13,080 nucleotides of DNA from an uncultured Clostridium sp. (GTDB taxonomy: Bacteria; Cyanobacteriota; Vampirovibrionia; Gastranaerophilales; Gastranaerophilaceae): positions 1 through 13,080 of the forward strand of contig CAUDIU010000046.1 of the NCBI GenBank assembly GCA_958449715.1, in the 5' to 3' direction. The notes below the pieces were generated by a model. The model was not told the origin of the DNA. It saw nothing but the letters and a program-made list of their open reading frames with translations, and made no database searches. Shown here one piece after another: positions 6,547 to 13,080 of the stretch. Both the position numbers and the translations under genes were made by a program. Within the stretch, counting starts at the first letter, position 1; every line of letters starts with the position of its first letter.

Positions 6547-8004
6547 CTATTGTTCTTTACGTTTCATAATAGTTTTAGCAAGCCACCAGTAACAAATATA
6601 AAACACAAACATTAAAGATAACATTTCTGCTAATGCCGGCAAAAATAAGAATTTATTAAATAAAACAAACAATATAATTGCAGGAACAAAAGAAATAAAC
6701 ATTCTATTAAAAATTAATTTAGGATAAATTAATCTTAATCCAGGTAATACAATAATTACACTAAGAAGAAAATATAAAAAGTTTGCAATCAATGTAGCCA
6801 TGCCAACACCAATTAGTCCATATTTTGGAATTAACAAAATATTTAATACTACATTAGCAATTCCTGATGTTAATTTAATCACAAAATCAATATAAGTTTT
6901 GTTAGCCAAATGATATTGAAGAGTTGTATAATCTGTTAAAGCCATAAAAAATGTCCCAAATGCAAAATACGGAATTAACTTAAATGCAACTAAAAATTTA
7001 TCATTTGAAGAAAGCATTTGAACATAATCAACTGAATATAAAGATATTACCGTAATCACAGGCAAAGCAATCAAAACATAATAACCAGTAAATCTAGATA
7101 TTAAAGGTCTTACATCTATTTTTTCTTCATACATATTTATAATTCTTGGAATAGCTGCAACTGTAATGATGGAAAAAATCGTCATCAACAATGGCAATGT
7201 AAGTCCATAAGCAACACCTACAATACCAACTTCGGAAAATCCATGAATACTATTCATAATAAATTTATTACTTTGATTTATAATCCAAGCACTCAAAGAT
7301 GTTGCGGCAATAGGAATACCATATTTCATAATTGGAAAAACAGAAGCCCATTCTATTTTTTGCAATTTAAACCAAGATAAAATATTACTTTGATAAATTA
7401 ATAAAATATCAATTAGAGAAATTGAAACCCCCATACCTAAAAGCAAAGCAATTGCCCCTAAATGGAAAAATTTTACAAAAAATATTGATAATAAAATTGT
7501 CAAAAACTGATTTACAATAGTTGATAATGTAAAAGACATTGACTTTAATTGTGCCCGCAAAAGCTGAAACAACAGAGCTCTTATCGCAACAGGAATTATC
7601 AATACAAGAATTGCTAAAAAATACTTCACAGGAATATGGAAAAATTCATAAAAATTATGCCTGAATGTCAATGCCAAAACAAACATTAAACAGATATTTG
7701 TAACCAACATCGTAACTAATGTTGTTAAATATTTAGGCATATCTTGCATCATTTGATGATGCTTGAAAAATCTTAAACCGGATAATCCCACCCAATCAGA
7801 AAATATAATACATAAGAATGATAAAACAGCAATAGATAAAGAATAAAGTCCATATTGATCTGGAGACAATAAACTTGTATACACTGGAACTATAATTGCA
7901 TTACCCAACATACCAATTATTTTTGAAGGTGAATATTTCACCATATCTCTAAATATAGCTTTTAACTGCTCTTTTTCTACTTCTCTGTTTTCTACAAATT
8001 CCAT
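6547..8004 (-). CDS. Wzx-like polysaccharide/lipid-linked oligosaccharide flippase (MVF/PST superfamily)
   Basis: This 485-residue integral inner-membrane protein has about 12-14 hydrophobic segments. After a short polar N-terminus (1-22), SPSKIIGMLGNAIIVPVYTS (25-44), LLSPDQYGLYSLSIAVLSF and DWVGLSGLRFF are typical of the first helices of polysaccharide flippases. The LLIPKYGLIGVGMATLIANF segment (390-409) is the characteristic loop and helix in the C-terminal half. The family flips undecaprenyl-linked repeat units across the inner membrane for O-antigen, capsule or exopolysaccharide. The substrate cannot be told, since no glycosyltransferases or polymerase are in the window. The start codon at 8002-8004 has only a weak AGGG site upstream. 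A near-consensus promoter lies at 8032-8060, so the gene is probably expressed apart from rimO. A peptidoglycan-lipid flippase (MurJ) is less likely from these motifs. Confidence 0.87.
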   Translation of the reverse strand: MEFVENREVEKEQLKAIFRDMVKYSPSKIIGMLGNAIIVPVYTSLLSPDQYGLYSLSIAVLSFLCIIFSDWVGLSGLRFFKHHQMMQDMPKYLTTLVTMLVTNICLMFVLALTFRHNFYEFFHIPVKYFLAILVLIIPVAIRALLFQLLRAQLKSMSFTLSTIVNQFLTILLSIFFVKFFHLGAIALLLGMGVSISLIDILLIYQSNILSWFKLQKIEWASVFPIMKYGIPIAATSLSAWIINQSNKFIMNSIHGFSEVGIVGVAYGLTLPLLMTIFSIITVAAIPRIINMYEEKIDVRPLISRFTGYYVLIALPVITVISLYSVDYVQMLSSNDKFLVAFKLIPYFAFGTFFMALTDYTTLQYHLANKTYIDFVIKLTSGIANVVLNILLIPKYGLIGVGMATLIANFLYFLLSVIIVLPGLRLIYPKLIFNRMFISFVPAIILFVLFNKFLFLPALAEMLSLMFVFYICYWWLAKTIMKRKEQ

Positions 8005-8031
8005 TCTTAACCCTACTAATAAATTTTTTAA

Positions 8032-8060
8032 ATTATACTACACATTATTAATCTTGTAAA
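8032..8060 (-). promoter_or_regulatory. Near-consensus sigma70 promoter for the flippase, inside the end of rimO
   Basis: On the minus strand TTTACA (8060-8055; 5 of 6 to consensus) is followed after exactly 17 nt by a perfect TATAAT (8037-8032). The -35 lies in the last codons of rimO, whose TAA is at 8048-8050. Transcription would start near 8025, leaving a leader of about 21 nt before the flippase ATG. Confidence 0.65.
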
Positions 8061-9355
8061 ATTCCAAACAAATCGTAATCATCAGAACGATTAATCAAGA
8101 CATTTTCAATATCACCTGGAACTACAGGTTTTTCTGATGTAGCATAAACCATACCATCAATTTCAGGTGCATCATGTTCTGATCTCATAATTACAACACC
8201 ATCATCTGTATATCCTTCAACTATACAAGGAATGACTTTGCCAATGTATGATTCATTTACTTCTTTTGAAATTTTCTTTTGCAATGTCATTAATTTTTTA
8301 TGTCTTTGTTTTTTGATTTTGGCAGGAACTTGATCTTCCATTGAATAAGATACTGTATTCTTTTCTCTTGAATACTCAAAAACTCCCATTTTTTCAAATT
8401 TCATACGTTTTACAAAATCATATAATTCTTCAAACTGCTCATCAGTTTCCCCCGGATAACCGACAATAAATGCAGTCCTAATTGCGACATTAGGGATCTT
8501 GGTTCTTATCTTATTTATTAATTTTTCATAGTCCATAACTGGTCTGCGCATAGCTTTTAAAACTTCTGCATTACTGTGCTGTAATGGCAAATCAATATAT
8601 TTAGCAACTTTATCTAATTTAGCTATTGTGTCAATTAATTCATCAGACATTTGAGATGGATATGCATACATAATTCTTATCCAGCCAAGACCATCTATTT
8701 TATTTAATTCTTCTAAAAGTTGAGGCAAAGCTTGCTTGCCGTATAAATCAATTCCATAACTTGTAGTATCTTGTGCAATTAAAACAATTTCAGTCACACC
8801 TTTATCAACAAGACTTTTTGCTTCTTCTACAATATTTTCAATAGTTCTTGAATGATATTCGCCTCTAAGATTTGGTATAATACAATATCCGCAATGATAG
8901 TTACATCCGTCAGCAATTTTTATATATGAACTTGCACCTACTGTAATTTGCTGTCTGTCAATATTTTCAGGATATATATAATCTGGTTTTTCTGAAACAT
9001 GTTCTGAATATTTTTTATGATTTGCAACATGTTCTACAACATCTACAATTTCTTTTATATCAGAAGTTCCAATCATACCTGAAATTTCAGGAATAGCTTT
9101 TTTTAATTCACTTTTATATTTTTGAGGCAGACAACCTGTTACAATAACTTTTTTCCCATCATTAACAAGTTGCAGAATAGATTGCACTGATTCTTTTTCA
9201 GCATCATGAATAAAGGAGCAGGTATTTACGACAACAATATCTGCGTCATTTTCATCTAATGTTACCTGATGCCCATTCTGAGCTAAAAGACCAAGCATTA
9301 ATTCACTGTCTACTAAATTTTTTGCACATCCGTGATTTAACAAAGCTATTTTCAT
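8048..9355 (-). CDS. rimO: Ribosomal protein S12 methylthiotransferase RimO
   Basis: RimO is a radical-SAM enzyme with two iron-sulphur clusters that adds a methylthio group to a conserved aspartate of ribosomal protein S12 (Asp89 in E. coli). From the chosen start the protein has 435 residues, close to E. coli RimO (441). The N-terminal methylthiotransferase domain opens with MKIALLNHGCAKNLVDSE, the RimO signature, and has cluster cysteines C10, C46 (VNTCSF) and C75 (TGCLPQ). The radical-SAM motif is CNYHCGYC (C151, C155, C158) followed by IIPNLRGEYHSR. A TRAM domain with APEIDG closes the protein, which favours RimO over the tRNA enzymes MiaB and MtaB. The ATG at 9353-9355 has AGAGG 8 nt upstream. 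The frame is open back to an ATG at 9424, but those 23 extra residues are outside the family and lack a good ribosome-binding site. It lies 84 nt after the dehydrogenase gene. Confidence 0.95.
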   Translation of the reverse strand: MKIALLNHGCAKNLVDSELMLGLLAQNGHQVTLDENDADIVVVNTCSFIHDAEKESVQSILQLVNDGKKVIVTGCLPQKYKSELKKAIPEISGMIGTSDIKEIVDVVEHVANHKKYSEHVSEKPDYIYPENIDRQQITVGASSYIKIADGCNYHCGYCIIPNLRGEYHSRTIENIVEEAKSLVDKGVTEIVLIAQDTTSYGIDLYGKQALPQLLEELNKIDGLGWIRIMYAYPSQMSDELIDTIAKLDKVAKYIDLPLQHSNAEVLKAMRRPVMDYEKLINKIRTKIPNVAIRTAFIVGYPGETDEQFEELYDFVKRMKFEKMGVFEYSREKNTVSYSMEDQVPAKIKKQRHKKLMTLQKKISKEVNESYIGKVIPCIVEGYTDDGVVIMRSEHDAPEIDGMVYATSEKPVVPGDIENVLINRSDDYDLFGILQD

Positions 9356-9439
9356 ATAATTTACCTCTTTGTTAATCACTTTATCATGAATATACGATTT
9401 TGTAATCTCTAAAAAGGTAATCAACTATAATATTTTCTA

Positions 9440-10255
9440 CTATTTTACGGAAGAAATCTTAGCTTTTATACCTTGTTTTATTAATATGTTTATTAAGCCT
9501 TGAGGAAGTTTTGATACTATTTCAGCGACTTTCGCATCATAACCTACAGTATAAGAAGGTTTTGGTCTATCCATTTTATCAATTTTTAAAATTAAATCAA
9601 CAACCTTACTTACACTTAACCCCTTGGTTCCATTTTTATGAGCATTAGCCACCATATATTTCATTTCTTTATCATAGCCTGTGCAATTATTAATAGCATC
9701 TTTATTTAATTCAACAGACTTATCCCAAAGAGGTGTTGCAATAACTCCTGGTTTTACTGAAATTACGTTAAGATTTGATTCTACAGCCATTGCGTTAAAT
9801 AAAATATCAAGAGCTCTTTTCGATGCACAATATGGAGCTACAAAAGGAAAAATTCCAAAACTTGACATTGAACTTATATTAATTACTTTCGAATTTTCTT
9901 TTAATAATGGTAATAGTTTTTGTGTTAAATCAAGATGAGAAAAAGTATTTACTTCAAACTGTTTTCTTATATTATCGACAGGTATTTTTTCCATAACACC
10001 TGCTACTACGCAACCTGCAACATTTATTAACGTATCCACACACTCTGTTTTAGATTTTATAAAAGCAACAGCTTGAGAAATAGACTCTTTCCTTTCCATA
10101 TCAATATAAAAAGGAATAGCTCCAACACGTTCTATATCTTCAACATACTTTTCATTACGATAACCTGCAAATACAATATTATCTTTTACCAGAGAATTAA
10201 GCAAAGCTTTCCCGATACCAGATGTTGCACCTGTGATTACATAAGTTTTTTTCAT
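9440..10255 (-). CDS. Short-chain dehydrogenase/reductase (classical SDR), substrate unknown
   Basis: This 271-residue classical SDR is a cytoplasmic NAD(P)H-dependent oxidoreductase. Visible motifs are the Rossmann glycine motif TGATSGIG (8-15), Arg33 at the end of the second strand (GYRN) suggesting NADP(H), NVAG (78-81) in place of the common NNAG, Asn103 (EVNTF), the catalytic serine region NISSMSS (126-132), Tyr142 and Lys146 (YCASK), and the KPG-x-IATPLW motif after it. The extended C-terminus (190-271) resembles retinol-dehydrogenase-like or DltE-like SDRs, but the substrate cannot be deduced. The gene begins 12 nt after the stop of the PilC/GspF gene; its ribosome-binding site AAGGTGG directly abuts that stop, so translational coupling is likely. 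The overlapping ATG at 10257-10259 is out of frame and was not used. A link to pilus function is not evident. Confidence 0.92.
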   Translation of the reverse strand: MKKTYVITGATSGIGKALLNSLVKDNIVFAGYRNEKYVEDIERVGAIPFYIDMERKESISQAVAFIKSKTECVDTLINVAGCVVAGVMEKIPVDNIRKQFEVNTFSHLDLTQKLLPLLKENSKVINISSMSSFGIFPFVAPYCASKRALDILFNAMAVESNLNVISVKPGVIATPLWDKSVELNKDAINNCTGYDKEMKYMVANAHKNGTKGLSVSKVVDLILKIDKMDRPKPSYTVGYDAKVAEIVSKLPQGLINILIKQGIKAKISSVK

Positions 10256-10267
10256 TCATCCACCTTA

Positions 10268-11491
10268 TTAATCTGACATATAAGAACTGAACAATGGTAA
10301 GTATAGAGCTAATGCCAATACTAATACGATACTACCAATTACAATAAGCATTATCGGTTCAATCATCTTGGTCATTGTATCGATAATCGCATCGAGTTTT
10401 TTATCAATAAATGCTGTAGCTTGTAATAACATATCTCCCAAACGACCTGATTGTTCACCAGTTGCAATCATAAATAAAATCATCTTAGGCATTACACGGG
10501 TTGATCTCAATGCTACAGACAAATGCTGACCTTGTTGTACTTTCAAAGTTGCAGTTTCTACTTTAGTTTTTAATGTATGGTTCGTCAATGTAACATTCGC
10601 AAGATACAAACATTCAATAATTGGAACACCGGCATCATATGCTACTTGCATAACGGCTACAAAGTTCGCAAAATTTGAATACTGAATCAAATCTGTTAAT
10701 AACGGAACTTTTAATACCCATTCATCAATCTTTCTTTTACTTGGTTGCCATTTCATAATAAAAGTGAAAAATCCGGCAATAGAACCCAATATAATCGGAA
10801 CAAAAAACCAATATGTTTTTAAGAAAATACCTGCACTCATTAATGTTGCAGTAATCCAAGGTAATTCTTTACCCATTCCGTCAAACATTTCTTTAAATAC
10901 AGGGAATACAAACATCAACATAACAAGTACAATAATTACAGCCAAAACAATTACGAACATCGGATACATCAATGTACCAATAACTTTACCTCGAATGTTT
11001 GCTTCTTTTGTCAATAATTCTAACAAACGCTGTAATGTTTTTTCCAATTCACCGGAATCTTCACCAGCTTTTACAAGACCGATATAAATTTGTCCAAATT
11101 GATCCGGATATTTTGCAATTGTATCAGCGAATGTTGCACCACCCATAATTTGACGACGCAACTCTTTTGCTACAAGTCTAACTTTTAATTTTGCCGCATC
11201 ATTTTCAATAAACATCAATGATTCAATAATAGGAATACCTGATTGCGCCAGAATTTGTAAAGTTGATGTAAAATCCATTCGATCCTGAAGACCTAACTTC
11301 TTAATCTTACCGGCTTTTACATCCTTTTTTTCTTCTTTTTCATCCCCTTTACCTTTTTCTTCATATACTTTTGTAGGGATAAAACCAAGTTTTCGGATAC
11401 TTTCACGAGCTTCTCTTAAATCAGCTGCGTCAACTTTTCCTTTAACAATATCTTTATTATTTTTTAATGCTATATAACTATATATTGTCAT
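10268..11491 (-). CDS. Type IV pilus / type II secretion inner-membrane platform protein (PilC/GspF family)
   Basis: This 407-residue polytopic inner-membrane protein belongs to the family that couples the cytoplasmic assembly ATPase to pilin or pseudopilin assembly. An N-terminal region (1-48, MTIYSYIALKNNKDIVKGKV) is followed by a charged Lys/Glu linker (46-66) and two copies of the T2SSF domain. The duplication is visible as LAQSGIPIIESL (81-92) against AYDAGVPIIECL (284-295), and GLVKAGEDSGELEKTL (138-153) against MIATGEQSGRLGDML (341-355). Membrane segments lie at about 171-197, 218-246 and 374-400. The start ATG (11489-11491) is 8 nt downstream of the ATPase stop codon, and the ribosome-binding site AGGAG overlaps that stop (TAGGAG), so the two are translationally coupled. 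PilC and GspF cannot be separated by sequence alone, so no symbol is assigned; length and neighbour are typical of either. Confidence 0.94.
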   Translation of the reverse strand: MTIYSYIALKNNKDIVKGKVDAADLREARESIRKLGFIPTKVYEEKGKGDEKEEKKDVKAGKIKKLGLQDRMDFTSTLQILAQSGIPIIESLMFIENDAAKLKVRLVAKELRRQIMGGATFADTIAKYPDQFGQIYIGLVKAGEDSGELEKTLQRLLELLTKEANIRGKVIGTLMYPMFVIVLAVIIVLVMLMFVFPVFKEMFDGMGKELPWITATLMSAGIFLKTYWFFVPIILGSIAGFFTFIMKWQPSKRKIDEWVLKVPLLTDLIQYSNFANFVAVMQVAYDAGVPIIECLYLANVTLTNHTLKTKVETATLKVQQGQHLSVALRSTRVMPKMILFMIATGEQSGRLGDMLLQATAFIDKKLDAIIDTMTKMIEPIMLIVIGSIVLVLALALYLPLFSSYMSD

Positions 11492-11499
11492 TTTTGCTC

Positions 11500-13080
11500 C
11501 TATTCATTAACAACCCCTAGAACTCTTACGAATTCGTCAATAGTTGTCATACCGTTTAATATATGAGAAAAACAAGATTGGTGTAATGTTCTCATACCAT
11601 TTTTTACAGCAGCTTCTTCGATTTCTAAATCATGCGCTCCCATTGCTACCAATCGCTTAATTTCTTTGTTAATTGTCATTATTTCATAAACACCTAATCG
11701 GCCTTTATATCCTGTAAAGTCACATTTATTACAACCCTTAGCTCTATATATTGGCTTTTTCATAAATTCTTGAATTTCATCTTCATTAGCCAAAATTTGT
11801 CTTGCCTCATCATGTGTTGCAAAATATTCTTCTTTACAATCATCACACAATCTTCTTACAAGACGTTGAGCGATAACCCCTGATAAAGTTGAAGATACCA
11901 AATAATCTTTTGCACCCATTTCTATTAAACGGGTAACAGTAGCGGCAGCAGAGTTCGTGTGAACTGTACTTAATACAAGGTGACCTGTTAATGCAGCTGA
12001 AATCGCAATTTCTAACGTTTCATAGTCACGAATTTCACCAACAAGAATAATATCAGGGTCTTGTCTTAATATCGCACGCATACAAGATGCAAAAGTAATA
12101 CCCGCTTTAGCATTAATTTGAGATTGGTTAATACCTTCTAACTTAATTTCAATAGGGTCTTCAATTGTTGTTATGTTTACATCTTCATCATTCAAACTTT
12201 TTAATACAGAATATAAAGTTGTTGTTTTACCAGAACCAGTAGGACCTGATGTAAGAATAATACCATTCGGACAACTAACCATATTCTTAATTTTTGCAAT
12301 ATCTTCAGGTGTTCCACCTACAAGATTAATATTTTTATCTGCAGCATTCAAACTAACAGCTGGAGCCAATACACGGATACAAACCTTTTCTTTTCCAGAT
12401 ACTGGCAACGTGTTAATACGGAAATCATAAGAACCGTTTTTATATTTTATAGAGAAAGTACCATCTTGAGGACGCCTATGTTCAGCAATATTCATTCTTG
12501 ATAAAACTTTAAAACGAGCAATTACAGATGTTTCAACCTTTGGAGGAATATCAAGAACTTTTTGTAACATACCGTCTTTTCTATATCTTACAATATAACC
12601 GTTAAGTCTAGGCTCAATGTGAATATCTGATACTTTATTATCAATAGCGTTAGTAATAATTTGATTTACGAATTTCGCAACAGAACCGGTTGAATCTTTT
12701 AACTGCTTATCAACCATGTCTGCTAAAGATTCTTCAACTTCAAATTCTTCAGCTTCGCTTTCAATCTCCTTAATTACTTTTTCAGTTTCTTTTTTCTGTT
12801 CACTGAAAAACGTATTTAAAGAATTTTCAAACTCATAATGAGTCATTAATAATTGTTTTGGGTTCTGACCTGTTAAATAAATAATATCTTTTAAAACATC
12901 GGGTTTAACAGGTGTTACAACACCCAAAATCAAAGTCTTGCCATCAGAAGATATAGGAATAATCTTATTATTTTTAATAAAATCTTCTGGTAAGATTTTT
13001 ATAAATTTTTCCTGAGATGCTAACTGTTCTGATGTAACTAAATCATACCCAGTTTGCAAATGAAGAATTTCTTTTAATTG
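11500..13080 (-). CDS. Type IV pilus / type II secretion assembly ATPase (PilB/GspE family), 5' end outside window
   Basis: This is a hexameric cytoplasmic ATPase powering pilus or pseudopilus assembly. Numbering from the TTG at 13059, residues 1-85 are a T2SSE N-terminal (MshEN-like) domain, 86-118 an acidic linker, and 120-510 the motor. The motor holds Walker A GPTGSGKTT (272-280), an Asp box TTIEDPIE (297-304), Walker B DPDIILVGEIRD (334-345), a His box TGHLVLSTVHTN (358-369), and a zinc site from C405, C408, C443 and C446, which marks PilB/GspE rather than PilT. The frame is open from that TTG to the window edge (QLKEILH precedes it), no ribosome-binding site is visible, and the family N-terminus normally extends further, so the gene is called partial with its real start upstream of 13080. 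It is the first visible gene of the tightly packed ATPase-platform-SDR run. PilB versus GspE is unresolved. No pilT follows. Confidence 0.95.
   Translation of the reverse strand, partial: QLKEILHLQTGYDLVTSEQLASQEKFIKILPEDFIKNNKIIPISSDGKTLILGVVTPVKPDVLKDIIYLTGQNPKQLLMTHYEFENSLNTFFSEQKKETEKVIKEIESEAEEFEVEESLADMVDKQLKDSTGSVAKFVNQIITNAIDNKVSDIHIEPRLNGYIVRYRKDGMLQKVLDIPPKVETSVIARFKVLSRMNIAEHRRPQDGTFSIKYKNGSYDFRINTLPVSGKEKVCIRVLAPAVSLNAADKNINLVGGTPEDIAKIKNMVSCPNGIILTSGPTGSGKTTTLYSVLKSLNDEDVNITTIEDPIEIKLEGINQSQINAKAGITFASCMRAILRQDPDIILVGEIRDYETLEIAISAALTGHLVLSTVHTNSAAATVTRLIEMGAKDYLVSSTLSGVIAQRLVRRLCDDCKEEYFATHDEARQILANEDEIQEFMKKPIYRAKGCNKCDFTGYKGRLGVYEIMTINKEIKRLVAMGAHDLEIEEAAVKNGMRTLHQSCFSHILNGMTTIDEFVRVLGVVNE

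Noticed and set aside
9356..9424. Longer rimO start at 9424
   Set aside because: The added 23 residues precede the canonical RimO N-terminus and lack a good ribosome-binding site, whereas the ATG at 9355 has AGAGG 8 nt upstream.
9681..12430. Short plus-strand open frames at 9681-9938, 10073-10276, 10764-11087 and 12173-12430
   Set aside because: All sit antisense within genes with clear domain motifs and show no motif of their own.
13057..13059. TTG at 13059 as the true start of the PilB/GspE ATPase
   Set aside because: The frame stays open to the window edge, no ribosome-binding site precedes it, and the family N-terminal domain normally extends further, so the gene is treated as truncated by the window.

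Overview
The window is AT-rich and bacterial. It carries a FabI-type enoyl-ACP reductase, RimO, a type IV pilus / type II secretion ATPase with its inner-membrane platform protein, a Wzx-like flippase, and a secreted adhesin with a two-partner-secretion (filamentous haemagglutinin) N-terminus. The adhesin and the pilus genes imply a diderm envelope. The style (low GC, Asn/Lys/Ile-rich proteins, type IV pilus genes, a FabI with features close to the Bacillus/Staphylococcus branch) would fit a gut-associated non-photosynthetic relative of Cyanobacteria (Melainabacteria / Gastranaerophilales). That placement is an impression from sequence style and has not been tested by a search.

Layout. Bases 8-820 (-) hold fabI, which has a recognisable promoter at 862-890. 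Divergent from it, 994-2775 (+) encodes an unrecognised 593-residue protein with a long coiled coil and a central Ala/Gly-rich hydrophobic stretch. It ends in a perfect 38-nt palindrome (2774-2811) that should act as a terminator for both converging genes. On the other side of the palindrome, 2825-6373 (-) encodes a 1182-residue surface protein. Its parts in order are a Sec signal peptide, a TPS/FHA domain, beta-helix repeats, a passenger region, about 261 residues of alternating Asp (DTDTDV hexapeptides), and a C-terminal PilZ domain with both c-di-GMP-binding motifs. Upstream of it on the same strand are a Wzx-like flippase (6547-8004), rimO (8048-9355), a short-chain dehydrogenase (9440-10255), a PilC/GspF protein (10268-11491) and a PilB/GspE ATPase (11500 to beyond the right edge).

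How they relate. The ATPase, platform protein and dehydrogenase are separated by only 8 and 12 nt, with ribosome-binding sites overlapping or abutting the preceding stop codon, so they are probably one translationally coupled transcript. rimO follows after 84 nt. The flippase has its own near-consensus promoter embedded in the 3' end of rimO. The pilus machine, polysaccharide flippase and giant adhesin are all envelope or surface functions; fabI and rimO are housekeeping.

The most striking object is the adhesin. A PilZ domain, normally a cytoplasmic c-di-GMP receptor, is fused through a hyper-acidic tandem-repeat linker to a protein carrying Sec and two-partner-secretion signals. That is a topological contradiction needing explanation. 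No TpsB transporter is present in the window. No tRNA, rRNA, CRISPR array, insertion sequence or phage gene was recognised.
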